Assembly: GCF_007896845.1 (NCBI RefSeq)
Contig: NZ_VOHS01000031.1
Span: 1 to 64,000, forward strand
Length of the DNA stretch: 64,000 bases
Source: Chitinophaga pinensis
GTDB taxonomy: Bacteria > Bacteroidota > Bacteroidia > Chitinophagales > Chitinophagaceae
Direction: 5' to 3'
Part shown: piece by piece, positions 1-10,021 of the stretch
Position numbering within the stretch: position 1 is the stretch's first letter
Layout: every line of letters starts with the position of its first letter
The notes under the pieces: model-generated
The model's database searches: none
Seen by the model: the letters and a program-made list of their open reading frames with translations, nothing else
What the model was told of the DNA's origin: nothing
Position numbers and translations under genes: made by a program

Positions 1-2112
1 ATAAATCCTGCGTGGCTTTGTATCAGCATTTCAGCGATACCTGCTGTTGCACCGAAGTTACCGTCGATAACATATTCTGGTAAACGCCGCCACCTGCACC
101 ATAGTTGATATCAGTTCTGGCTGTTGGTTGAGCAATTCTTTCAGCAATTTGAAGGAGCGGTTGCCATCCTGTAATCTCGCCAGAACAGCAGCTTATAAGC
201 GATTGTCCAGCTGGGACCGTCATCTCCTCTTACTTCCAGCGTTTTCTTTGCTGCTGCTGCCAGATCAGGCGTATTTTCTGCGCTGATCAGCGAAGCAGGA
301 TACAATCCCCAGAGATGTGAAATATGTCGTGCTGTGGTTCTGTTTCTTTATAGTCTTCCAGCCACTCCATGATCCTGCCATCCGGCGCAATTACTCCGGG
401 AGGTGGTAACAACGTTACTTTTTGTTGCAGCTCTTTTTTGAAATCAGCATCAAGTCCCAGTTCGGTAGCGGCGGTGATAACATTGTTGAACAGATCACGT
501 ACGATCTGGTTGTCAATCGTAGCGCCAATACAGATGCTGGCATGTTTGCCATTGGGCAGATAGAATGCATTTTCAGGTGAGGAAGAAGGTGACATCACCA
601 ACCAGCCGGTTTTCTCATCTTTTATCAGCAGACTGTTATAAAACTCCGCAGATCCTTTTAATACAGGATAGATGTCTGCGAGGTACTTTTTATCATTGGT
701 AAATGCGTAGTGCTCCCAAAGGTTGTTACACAGCCAGCCGGAGCCAGACTTCGTAGCACCCCATGAGGCGCTTTCTCCGGGTTCGGTGAAGCCCCATACA
801 TTCGTAATAACATGCGCCACCCATCCCGGTGCATTGTAATAAGCTTTTGCGGTACGCTGACCGGGTTCCACCAGTCCTTTTACGAGATCTGCCAGTGGCA
901 GATTCAATTCAGACAGATTCGATACTTCCACCGGCCAGTGATTCATCTGTACATTCACGTCAAGATGGTAATCACCGTTCCACGGAGTATGCACCTGATT
1001 GCCCACAAGCCTTGTAAGTTTGGAGGCAACAGGCCTTTTCTGGTGCTGCAGATAGTCAGATAACGTCCAAACTGATAGAACAGGACCGGCAACTCATTGT
1101 CTGCAGCAGCATTGTTATAAAATGCGGCCAGCCTTTTATCAGTTGTCAGCGCCCCGGCAGTACCTTTACCCAGATCTACCTGTACTCTGTTAAACAGTTT
1201 CGTATAATTACGGATATGCGCCTGTTGCTGTGCTTCATATGGCTTTTTTACAGCTGATGACAACACAGTGCTGATCTGTTTCCTGAAATCATTTTGATGG
1301 AAATCAGTACCGGCTGCCACATAGAGGATCACCTCTGTCGCATTTTTGATGACCAGCGCATGTTCTTCTGTAGTGATTGTACCACCTTTCAGTTGTGCTT
1401 TTACATTCGCCTGATATTGCATGCCTTTTGCATCATTACCACTGTCCAGCTGACCGTACAACAGCAGTTCGCCGTTTTCTGTGCGGGTAGCAGCTTTTTC
1501 CGGACGACTCATCGTGATACGTAAATTCAACTTGCCGGCCTGACTGGCAGTGAGCCGGATAAAAGAAAGATCATCTCCAAAACTGGTGAAGTACTCCCTG
1601 TTATAGGTCACGCTATTTACTTTATAACTACAGGAAGCAATGGCCTGTTGCAGAGATAATTTTCTCTCATAGGCTGTTGGTTCCACTTTGTCCGCCTTGT
1701 CATATGAAAACTGTATCTGCAGTTCCCCCAAAGTCTGGTAACAGCCAAAAGGAACGTCGCCGGAGCCTTTACCTGTGCAGATAAAGTCTTTATCCATTAA
1801 TGACTGCGCCTCATCATTACGACCCGCTTTCAGCAGTTCCTGTATCTTGGGCAACTGCTTATAAGCCTCATAATTATTGGCATCCTGTGGTGCACCTGAC
1901 CATAAGGTGATGTCGTTCAGTACCACTTTTTCTGTCTGAATGCCACCATCCGGCATCATTCCCAAACGTCCATTGCCCAGTGGCAATGTTTCTTCCCATA
2001 CGGCCGCCGGTTTGTCATATTTCAGCGTAAGTGAACTTTGCTGCGCTTTACAAAGGGCAGCAGGCATCATCATGACAATAGCGGTAATAACGTGTTTCTT
2101 TAAGATCTTCAT
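1..2112 (-). pseudogene. GH95 family glycoside hydrolase (alpha-L-fucosidase/alpha-L-galactosidase type), interrupted and cut by window edge
   Basis: Last gene of the minus-strand sus operon, 13 bp after the DUF4998 lipoprotein. It starts with a signal peptide (about residues 1-23). GH95 hallmarks are visible but spread over several frames: ETLPLGNGRLGMM near the N terminus, LPPNLQGLWA, PWNGDYHLDVN, QMNHWP, SPSSSPEN (acid Glu region) and [15 protein letters not shown] (base Asp region) at the left edge. Going 3' along the gene the frame breaks near 1005, 330, 180 and 122, each fitting loss of one base (GC-AAT, CA-CGA, TGG-CG, CC-AGA). A further loss of about 22 bases near 69 removes the expected FDAHPPFQ segment. 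The family cleaves terminal L-fucose or L-galactose from glycans, here probably in the periplasm. Either a decaying gene or poor sequence near a contig end; family call is secure. Confidence 0.85.
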
Positions 2113-2125
2113 CAGTTTATTATGC

Positions 2126-3346
2126 TTATTCTTTGTTCCAGAAGGTAATTTCCGACAGGTTCACATAACTTGTCTCTCCGTTGGCATTATGGAGGAACCT
2201 GATACGGATATAACGTACAGGCGGAGGATTGTCAATCAGGTTGGTTTTGTAGGCATTGTTGCCATTGTCTGTTCTGATCACTTCTTTTAATAATGTCCAG
2301 CCTTTATTGATCATCGCATCTTTCCAGCCTGCGTCATTCGGATTCATTTCAGGGATGGTATTGTTGAGATCAGCGATCCCCCATACTTCGAATTGATCAG
2401 GATTGTTACAGCAGTCTCTGCCTGTTTCCTCGATCACGCCAAGATTGTTGTATACCTTTCCCATATCAAAGCTGAGTGTTCTCGGCAATGAGCCGTTTCC
2501 ATCCGCATGGAAGATATTCGGATATCCCTGCGGACCAACGGAACCATCCCATAATCTGCTGACTCTGGTATCTGACTGATAGATACCCATATCTCCCCAC
2601 ATGTCGCGTTCCTGAAACAGACTCTTGTCGCATTGCACCAGCCTGTATATATCAGGGAAAGTGTCAGCACGCAATGTATAGAATGTATCCAGTGCATTTG
2701 ACACAGGAATATAGGAAGATTGATACAGAACAGGAGTACCAAATTTATAGTCGGTCAGTGTGAGCATATCGTCGGCCGGTGCCAGTGATTTGCTGACTTC
2801 CTGATTCTGCTGATTGGTATACTTCAATGTTGTGCTGATATTGATCGTATCAGGTGCAACAAAACGGAGTGTTACTGAATTGTCTTCATTAACAGTAAAA
2901 GGATTATCAGCGTCTGTCAGTCTGTTATTGAGTGTCGCAGTATATACAGATCCATACACTCTGGCATTGCTGATCTCCGTGGCTACGGAACGATTTCCTT
3001 TTGCATCATAAGAATAGACTGTAAAAGAATATACATATTCTGACAGACCGGGGATCGTGCATTTTACCGTGTCTGTTGTGTTGTGTGTCGATGCTGCAAT
3101 GTTGAGCGAGTCAGCGCCATTGTTCCAGAAAACCCTGTATTGCACAATACTCTGATCAGGGCTTGGCTGCCATATCAACTGTATTCTTCCATTACCGGGC
3201 ATGGCTTGTGGATTGGCCACTTTACCGGGATACACTAATTCTTCCCCATTCAGAAATTCACGGTAGTCCGTAGGTTTCTTGCTGCATCCGAGGACGGTGA
3301 GTAAACCGCCGAGCAGACATATGTTAGCTATTTTATATCGTTTCAT
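2126..3346 (-). CDS. DUF4998-type surface lipoprotein with C-terminal discoidin-like domain
   Basis: 406 aa lipoprotein; the signal peptide ends in a lipobox at Cys21 (TVLGC). Residues about 27-200 match the DUF4998 pattern (YREFLNGEELVYPGK start, then fibronectin-like repeats). The C-terminal 150 residues resemble an F5/8 type C (discoidin/DUF5000-like) carbohydrate-binding fold: W-D-G-S, FDMG, FEVWG and YIRIRFL elements. It sits between the other lipoprotein and the GH95 gene in one operon with susCD, so it is probably a surface glycan-binding protein (inference from context). The exact ligand is unknown. Confidence 0.75.
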   Translation of the reverse strand: MKRYKIANICLLGGLLTVLGCSKKPTDYREFLNGEELVYPGKVANPQAMPGNGRIQLIWQPSPDQSIVQYRVFWNNGADSLNIAASTHNTTDTVKCTIPGLSEYVYSFTVYSYDAKGNRSVATEISNARVYGSVYTATLNNRLTDADNPFTVNEDNSVTLRFVAPDTINISTTLKYTNQQNQEVSKSLAPADDMLTLTDYKFGTPVLYQSSYIPVSNALDTFYTLRADTFPDIYRLVQCDKSLFQERDMWGDMGIYQSDTRVSRLWDGSVGPQGYPNIFHADGNGSLPRTLSFDMGKVYNNLGVIEETGRDCCNNPDQFEVWGIADLNNTIPEMNPNDAGWKDAMINKGWTLLKEVIRTDNGNNAYKTNLIDNPPPVRYIRIRFLHNANGETSYVNLSEITFWNKE

Positions 3347-3364
3347 TGTTTGCTTTTTTGAAGG

Positions 3365-4624
3365 TTATCTCGGATCGCCCCAGAATGACAGTTCGGTAAC
3401 GTTGAAGAAATTGTTGGTCTGCGCCATATTGGAAACACACTCAAAACGCAGATATCTCACCTTTGGCAGAGTCAGGGAGAAATTGTAGCTGAACCCTGCA
3501 TTCCAGAACAGCAGATCTGCATTGGTGTACTGTGGGTTCGGTAATCCGGATGGTTTATCCGGCGCTGTAAAGAAGCCCATATTGATCCAGCCTTTTGGCG
3601 TCATTCCTCCTACTGGTGGAAGGTGATTTTCATCCGGCATTGTTTCATCTTCCGGACTGTCCTCTCGTCCCCATAACACCCATGTCCTTGGCGCACCGGC
3701 CTGCCATAACCATGTACCACTTCCATCAATACCTCTGTTCCAGATAGTATACCGGCTCAGTCTTGCAGCTTTACCCATGTCAAATGTGATCACTGCCGGC
3801 CATACCAATGGTTGTATCGGTTGTTCGGTATGATATCCCGGAGATCCCGTATTGTTATTCCAGAGATTTTCTATTGACCATCCAAAGCCTGTTCTGGCGT
3901 CTGTACCCAGCTGATAGCTACGGAACTGTGATTTATCCATTTGCGCCTCATAAACAGGCGTAATAGTGGAAAGGAGCGTGTCTGAGATGTTGCCCCACTG
4001 GTCGGTCACATATACACCGAATTTCTGTGGAATGGTATCATATCCGTGCAGACTGAATGAGATAGTATCCTTATCCGTATAGTTCTGCGCAATGATCTGA
4101 TACTTGTTGGTCTGATCCGGGGCAATAACAATGATCCCCAGATTAGCTTTCGCCTTGTTGATCGCGTCTATCTGTACACCGCCGAAGTCCTGACGCATCG
4201 TTACGGTAGGACGGGACAGCAGATAGGGTGGCGTATCGGGATGTACTTTGACACTCACCGGTTCTGATGATACCTGTGCCCGGCTTACTACGCGTAATTC
4301 TACGTCATAGTCCTGACTCTTTGCAAAACCACTTACGGTAACGCTGTCGGAATAATAAGAGGACTTGGTTTCCCTGCTTGTCTTATCATTGATCTTGTAA
4401 GTAGCCTGTACATAAAGGATGTTGGAAGACTTAGGCAACGTATAAGTAATATAGGCGCCTCCATTAAAGTTCACCACCTTTACATCTTTGACAGGATCCG
4501 GTTTGGTCATGTCTGTAGATACGATTTCGTTGTAACCGTCAATCTCCTTACAGGAGAAAGGCAGTAAGCCTGATATAAAGAATAACAGCAGCAGCTGTTG
4601 TATATGACGCATTTTAAATTTCAT
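3365..4624 (-). CDS. DUF4959/DUF5126/DUF5000-type surface lipoprotein
   Basis: 419 aa; signal peptide with lipobox Cys25 (LPFSC). The three-part layout is typical of sus-linked lipoproteins: an N-terminal DUF4959-like Ig domain (DPVKDVKVVNFNGGAYITYTLP, residues about 40-130), a central DUF5126-like domain (about 130-240) and a C-terminal DUF5000/discoidin-like domain (FDMG, YTIWNRG, WVLWGRED, VRYLRFE). It follows susD by 36 bp and precedes the DUF4998 lipoprotein by 18 bp. Likely a surface glycan-binding protein that helps SusCD capture substrate. Domain names rest on recalled family patterns, not on a search. Confidence 0.75.
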   Translation of the reverse strand: MKFKMRHIQQLLLLFFISGLLPFSCKEIDGYNEIVSTDMTKPDPVKDVKVVNFNGGAYITYTLPKSSNILYVQATYKINDKTSRETKSSYYSDSVTVSGFAKSQDYDVELRVVSRAQVSSEPVSVKVHPDTPPYLLSRPTVTMRQDFGGVQIDAINKAKANLGIIVIAPDQTNKYQIIAQNYTDKDTISFSLHGYDTIPQKFGVYVTDQWGNISDTLLSTITPVYEAQMDKSQFRSYQLGTDARTGFGWSIENLWNNNTGSPGYHTEQPIQPLVWPAVITFDMGKAARLSRYTIWNRGIDGSGTWLWQAGAPRTWVLWGREDSPEDETMPDENHLPPVGGMTPKGWINMGFFTAPDKPSGLPNPQYTNADLLFWNAGFSYNFSLTLPKVRYLRFECVSNMAQTNNFFNVTELSFWGDPR

Positions 4625-4660
4625 ACCGTGAATGTTGTGTTGATCAATAGATGCGACGCT

Positions 4661-6583
4661 TTACCAGTAAAGGGTCTGTACCAGATTCGGATTCGTGAGC
4701 AGGTCATAGTCCTGAATAGGATAGAGATAGTTCCGCACACCGAAAACGGTCTGCTGTGCAATTCTCAGCTGATAGTAACCTTCGGTTGTTCTGTTGAACA
4801 CATTCCATCCCTGTAATGGTGTACTCAGTACATTCTGTAACTCTTTCCATCTGCGTAAATCCCATCCTGCCTGACCTTCGAAGGCTGTTTCAATTCTTCT
4901 TTCCTGATGAATAATTGCACGTAATCCGTCTTTGGTATTATACTTATTCGGACTGGTTGAGTATTGGGACCATGATTCCGCTACTCCTTTCAAACCCGCT
5001 CTTTCTCTTACTTTGTCGATCCACAGGAAAGCATCAGCACCCGGTCCGTTTACTTCATTCAGACATTCTGCATACAGCAGCCACAGACTGGTCAGGCGCA
5101 TGAATGGCCATGAATAGTTCTGTTGTACGCTTGTTTGTCCGAAGGTAGTCTGATAAGGTACCAGTTTCTTCGCCCAGTAACCCGTCGCGTTATAACGCAG
5201 CTGATCAGGAGGTGCAGCGAATCCGTTCACCGCATTGACGAAGTTCGGATTGTTATCATCGAGATTGCCGGAACCAAACCATACGCTTCCATCAAATGCA
5301 ACATCTGCATAATAACGGGGCTCACGGTTAAAGTTGCCTTTTACAGTGGTATATCCTTTTTTGATATAATAGGCATGTGAATCGTCGCCCACCTGTAGTT
5401 TGTAACGGTTCTTATAATCCCATGTTCTGTCTTCGCTGATCGGTACACCGTTTTTACTGTAGAAGAGCTCTGACTGACCAATCGGTACAGAGAAGTTCGA
5501 ATACACCGCAAACACATTCGCAGCTGCATCTGCAGTGACTCTCGGAGAGGCCATGTACTGCCAGCCAAACTGTGGATTGAGTGTCCATACCTGTTCAGGA
5601 TTCCAGCTATCTACAAAGGCGCCTTGTATAGTCAGCAACCTGCGTGTTTCATCCGACATATGCACAATACCTCCGCTCAGTCTCAGCTGATACAAATTGG
5701 CGCCCGCAGCAGTTGCTGCATCAATCGCATCCTTACAGGCTGCCATTGCCAGTTGCCATTTGCTCTCGTCATAAGCTGCTGAAAACAGCTGCGTACCGTC
5801 TTTTCTCTTCATCGCTACATAGTCACGGTTACCATTGAATAATGGACTTGCAGCGGTTGCCAGTACTTCTGCTTTTACAGCTTTTGCTATTGTTGCACTG
5901 ATACGACCCTGTTCGGCAGCCAGATTCTGTATCACCGGCGGAAGATCTACGATCGCTTCATCCAGTAAGCGTACTACATAACTGAAGCAGGAGTCTACAG
6001 GTTGTTGTTTTATTCTTACATCGTCTATCGAAGCATTGACAGGTAAATTGACATCCACGATAGGAATGGGGCCATACATTCTGATCAGCCAGTAGTGAAA
6101 ATAGGCTTTCAGAAATTTGGCTTCAGCAGCCCATCTCTTACGTTGAAACTCGGGCAGATCAAGTGGTATGTGTACGTTCTCCAGAAAGATATTACACTTA
6201 CGGATGGCCTGCCACATGTTCAGTCCCATGTTATAACCATCCCAATAGTTTAAAAGAGGATTGGCGCTGTTCTGTATTCCACGCAGAATACTGAAACCGG
6301 CGTCTCCACCGCCACCACCTAATGTGGTCTGATCCTGTAATGGATAAGGGAACATGACTTCACCCGAAGTGGTAAAGCCGGCGTTACGACGTATATCTGT
6401 AAGTGCCTGCATAGTGGCATAACAGCCAAACAGGTAAGCCTGGGTTTCATTCGCGTTAGCAAATGCACTTTCCAGCGTAGCAACATCGTCAGGTACTACG
6501 TCCAGATATTTGTTACAGGACGATAGCAGACATATAGATAAGGCTGTGCTGATGAATATTTTTATGATGGTTTGCATCTGCAA
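4661..6583 (-). CDS. SusD/RagB family nutrient-binding outer membrane lipoprotein
   Basis: 640 aa, a little longer than the usual 500-600. Lipobox at Cys23 (LLSSC), then the conserved NKYLDVVPDDVATLESAF opening. TPR-like helices include RRWAAEAKFLKAYFHYWLI and YGPIPIVD. The C terminus has the SusD signatures LLYAECLNE, VRERAGL, IIHQERRIE and GWDLRRWK. SusD caps the SusC barrel and binds the glycan. Only 4 bp separate it from susC upstream, so the two are cotranscribed. Confidence 0.95.
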   Translation of the reverse strand: MQMQTIIKIFISTALSICLLSSCNKYLDVVPDDVATLESAFANANETQAYLFGCYATMQALTDIRRNAGFTTSGEVMFPYPLQDQTTLGGGGGDAGFSILRGIQNSANPLLNYWDGYNMGLNMWQAIRKCNIFLENVHIPLDLPEFQRKRWAAEAKFLKAYFHYWLIRMYGPIPIVDVNLPVNASIDDVRIKQQPVDSCFSYVVRLLDEAIVDLPPVIQNLAAEQGRISATIAKAVKAEVLATAASPLFNGNRDYVAMKRKDGTQLFSAAYDESKWQLAMAACKDAIDAATAAGANLYQLRLSGGIVHMSDETRRLLTIQGAFVDSWNPEQVWTLNPQFGWQYMASPRVTADAAANVFAVYSNFSVPIGQSELFYSKNGVPISEDRTWDYKNRYKLQVGDDSHAYYIKKGYTTVKGNFNREPRYYADVAFDGSVWFGSGNLDDNNPNFVNAVNGFAAPPDQLRYNATGYWAKKLVPYQTTFGQTSVQQNYSWPFMRLTSLWLLYAECLNEVNGPGADAFLWIDKVRERAGLKGVAESWSQYSTSPNKYNTKDGLRAIIHQERRIETAFEGQAGWDLRRWKELQNVLSTPLQGWNVFNRTTEGYYQLRIAQQTVFGVRNYLYPIQDYDLLTNPNLVQTLYW

Positions 6584-6587
6584 TCAT

Positions 6588-9500
6588 TTATAAGTTGACA
6601 TTGATACCAAAGTTGAACACCTTCTGGATAGGATAAGCGAATCCCTGTCCGGCCTGTTCAGGATCCCACAGTTTGAAGCTGCTGAATGTGAAAAGATTCA
6701 GACCGCTGAAGTAAAGACGCATATTTCTGATATGCATTTTTCTGGCAAAGTCCTTAGGGATAGTATATCCGATCTCCAGTGATTTCAGTCGCATGAAACT
6801 ACCATCTCTCAGCCACCATGTGCTCTGCTGCTGGTTGTTCAGGATGTCAGTGGTGGAAAGGCGTGGCCACAGCGCATAAAGATTTTGTTTTTCTTCTGAC
6901 CAGTGGTCATCAGCATACGCCTGAAGGATCTGTGCATTATTGATAAATGGTGCAGTACCATATTTACCCCAATATCTGTCATCCTCTGAGGTTGCATTGA
7001 TGAAGAAAGATTCTCTTGCAAGACCCTGGAAGAAAGCATTCAGGTCAAAGTTTTTATAACCAAATGAAAAACCGAAACCATAGATGATCTGCGGAGTAGT
7101 GGGCAGACCAATAGGCACCTGATCGTCCTGATTGATAATACCATCTTTATTCACATCCCTGTATTTGATATCACCACCGATAGGTAATGGGGAAGAACCA
7201 AACAACTGAGTAGGAGAGTTTGCCGCTTCTTTGTCATCTACAAACAGTCGCTCTGCGATATAACCGAATGGCTGGTTGATCGGACGACCGGTCTGGAAGC
7301 GATAATCATACTTGTATTGCGGTTCTTCGTAGCGGCCGTACTTATTCGCAGTAGCGGTAAAGTTAGCCAGTACAGATACCCAGAAGTTTTTGTTGATAGT
7401 TTGTTTATAGTTGATATTCAGATCCAGACCTTTTGCATAAGCAGTACCCACGTTGGATTTAACTGCTGCTTCCAGACCATTGGTAACAGGAATATAACCA
7501 CGTTGCTGCAGGATATTATACCTGTATTCATGATAGATCTCTGCCGTAACATTCAGTTTGTCAACGAATGTCATTTCTGCGGCAAGGTTTGTTTTGCGGG
7601 CCGTTTCCCATGTTACACCCGGATTAGGATAGTTGCGGATAGTAGTACCGTACAGTTTCACACTGTTGTTGGTGCCGAATACCGCAGAAGGTCCATTAAC
7701 ATCATCCGGTTTAACATTGGACAGATAATAGAAACGGGTGTTGTCGATATTGTCATTTCCGACAAGACCATAGCTACCTCTCAGTTTAAATCTGGTCAAT
7801 ACATTGGAGATCGGTCCTTTCCAGAACTTTTCGTTTGACACTACCCAGCCTGCACCGATCGTCGGGAAGAATCCCCAGCGATTCTGCATAGAGAAACGTT
7901 CAGAACCATTGTACCCGAAGTTGAATTCAAGGAAATATTTCGTGGCATAAGAATAGGTCGCTCTGCCTGCGAGTCCGAGGTTACGGTATGGCAGTGAATA
8001 TTGTAATGATGGTTGGTTTGTCTCCGGATCATTTGCATCCGCATTCAGCTTCTGCTGACGGGTAGCAATGATGGCGCTACTGATATTATGTTTGCCGAAA
8101 GCACGAGCGTAATCGATTGAGCCCTGCAAGTAAAGAAAAGTGTTTACATCCTTGTTACCAGGGTAGTAGCTAAGAAATTCCTGTGCAGATCCTGGTTGAT
8201 TGTTCAGCCATGTCAGTGAATAAGTATTGCTGGGCTGGTCGTAGTTAGCTACATCATAGTAGAAAGGCAGGTAAGATCTGGTCAGATCAAAATATGCGTA
8301 ACGGTTGGTACTGAATAAGCCATGGAAGGCCAGTCCTTCGGTGATAAAGTTGAAGTTCTGATTAAGCTCGAACTGTGCAGACAATCTTGATTCTGAAAAG
8401 CTTTTATAACCATACATCAGCGAAGCATATGGATTGGATTGCAATCCGCCGGAAGTAGTTAGTGAATTACCAAACAGGATATGTTTGGTCAGGAGGTTGG
8501 CACTATCTGCCGGGAAATAGGCTGGAAATGCTACCGGACTGGTATGCAGTGCTCTGTCATACATATCACTTGCCAGACCGGAACGGTCGCCGGTAATAGG
8601 ACCGGTGTATTCGTTGAAATTACCCCATAGACGAACAACTGCTTCAGTGGTTTTTGTCAATTTTACATTCACATTGGAACGAAGCTGATAGTTTTCAAAC
8701 TTCATGGAAGAGTTAAAATTGTTCACCGGATTTACCTGCAGGATTCCATTATCCCTGTCATAAGAACCTGCGATATAATATCTCGCTGCGTCTGTTCCCC
8801 CTTGTACGCTGAAATTCGCACGCTGTGTGGTTGTCTGATCTTTGAAAAGTGTTTTCATCCAGTCTACTGCCGGATATACATATGGATTGTGGCCGGGTGC
8901 CTTGTCCATAGTCGCCTGTGTATTGATGATGTCATTCGGTGTATAGAGCGGAGTGGCCAGTGGATTTCTGGTAGTCAGCGCTTCGTTATACAGTCGCATG
9001 TAAGTCACCGGATCTGCCAGTTTAACCGTCTGTGTAGGACGTGAAATAGAGCGCTCATAACGGACATTCACATTGGCTTTACCTGCTTTACCTTCTTTGG
9101 TGGTTACAAGGATCACACCGTTTGCACCTCTTGCGCCATACAGCGCAGCAGCACTGGCATCTTTCAGGATGGAGAAGCTGGCGATGTCATCTACCTGCAG
9201 ACGGGCAAGGTCGTTGGCACTCAGTTCGATGTTGTCCACAAGGATCAGCGGACTTGCACTGTAACCGAAAGTGGTCACCCCACGGATAAAGAAGTTGGAG
9301 TTGTCCAGACCGGGCTGGCCTCCGCGTTGAAAAGCAACCATACCCGCAATCTGTCCTGCCATCGCATTTGTCAGGTTGCTGGATGGAATTTTCAATGCAC
9401 CGGGATCGATCGATGTAACAGATCCCACAACTGCTTCTTTTCTCTGTTTACGACCATAAGCAACCACCACCACTTCTTCCGCTTTGAATGTGGTCGGCTT

Positions 9501-9833
9501 TAACACAAGGTTGATTACTTTGGTAGAATTACTAACGCTGATAAACTGTTGTTCAAAACCTACGAAGGAAAACCGGAGCATTGTACCCGGTTCAACATCA
9601 AGGATGAACTTTCCAGTCTGGTTGGTCGATGTAGCGACGTTTTTTTTGTTTTCCGCAACAATGTTCACTCCTTCGAGTTTTGCGCCTGACGAATCGGTAA
9701 TCGTACCGGTGACGGTGATTTTGGCCGGCTGTTGTGCAAATGCGTTGTAGGCAAAGAACGTGGAAAACAGCGTTAATAGGTATACGTGTTTTAGCGCCCC
9801 GGGTAACCGGGACATGGAGAGGATACGTGGCAT
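6588..9833 (-). CDS. SusC/RagA family TonB-dependent outer membrane receptor
   Basis: 1081 aa. Signal peptide to about residue 34 (AYNAFAQQ), a CarboxypepD_reg-like domain (about 38-115, TVTGTITDSSGAKLEGVNI), TonB box EEVVVVAYG (about 118-126), plug with NAMAGQIAGM, SPLILVDN and LKDASAAALYGARGANGVI, then a 22-strand barrel ending in FGINVNL. There is no N-terminal STN domain, so it is not built to signal to a FecR; the divergent AraC gene is the likely regulator. First gene of the operon susC-susD-lipoprotein-lipoprotein-GH95. A TAGATTTG -7 element lies about 65 bp upstream of the start. Confidence 0.95.
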   Translation of the reverse strand: MPRILSMSRLPGALKHVYLLTLFSTFFAYNAFAQQPAKITVTGTITDSSGAKLEGVNIVAENKKNVATSTNQTGKFILDVEPGTMLRFSFVGFEQQFISVSNSTKVINLVLKPTTFKAEEVVVVAYGRKQRKEAVVGSVTSIDPGALKIPSSNLTNAMAGQIAGMVAFQRGGQPGLDNSNFFIRGVTTFGYSASPLILVDNIELSANDLARLQVDDIASFSILKDASAAALYGARGANGVILVTTKEGKAGKANVNVRYERSISRPTQTVKLADPVTYMRLYNEALTTRNPLATPLYTPNDIINTQATMDKAPGHNPYVYPAVDWMKTLFKDQTTTQRANFSVQGGTDAARYYIAGSYDRDNGILQVNPVNNFNSSMKFENYQLRSNVNVKLTKTTEAVVRLWGNFNEYTGPITGDRSGLASDMYDRALHTSPVAFPAYFPADSANLLTKHILFGNSLTTSGGLQSNPYASLMYGYKSFSESRLSAQFELNQNFNFITEGLAFHGLFSTNRYAYFDLTRSYLPFYYDVANYDQPSNTYSLTWLNNQPGSAQEFLSYYPGNKDVNTFLYLQGSIDYARAFGKHNISSAIIATRQQKLNADANDPETNQPSLQYSLPYRNLGLAGRATYSYATKYFLEFNFGYNGSERFSMQNRWGFFPTIGAGWVVSNEKFWKGPISNVLTRFKLRGSYGLVGNDNIDNTRFYYLSNVKPDDVNGPSAVFGTNNSVKLYGTTIRNYPNPGVTWETARKTNLAAEMTFVDKLNVTAEIYHEYRYNILQQRGYIPVTNGLEAAVKSNVGTAYAKGLDLNINYKQTINKNFWVSVLANFTATANKYGRYEEPQYKYDYRFQTGRPINQPFGYIAERLFVDDKEAANSPTQLFGSSPLPIGGDIKYRDVNKDGIINQDDQVPIGLPTTPQIIYGFGFSFGYKNFDLNAFFQGLARESFFINATSEDDRYWGKYGTAPFINNAQILQAYADDHWSEEKQNLYALWPRLSTTDILNNQQQSTWWLRDGSFMRLKSLEIGYTIPKDFARKMHIRNMRLYFSGLNLFTFSSFKLWDPEQAGQGFAYPIQKVFNFGINVNL

Positions 9834-9896
9834 AAACCAGCTTTTTGGGAAATTGTGTTAGTGAAAAATGCTATTTCATAAATGGAATTATCTGGC

Positions 9897-9904
9897 AAAT
9901 CTAT
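9897..9904 (-). promoter_or_regulatory. candidate -7 element for the sus operon
   Basis: On the minus strand this reads TAGATTTG, matching the Bacteroidota TAnnTTTG -7 consensus, about 65 bp before the susC start. No convincing -33 TTG was seen. Confidence 0.45.
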
Positions 9905-10021
9905 TTCATCACCTTTGCGGTGTAAATAGTTAATTCGTCTATTTTGATGAATTATTCCACGATTATTCGTCGGGAATAAGTATTTTTCAGTTACAAGAAA
10001 CATCAAAACAACAATCACGTT

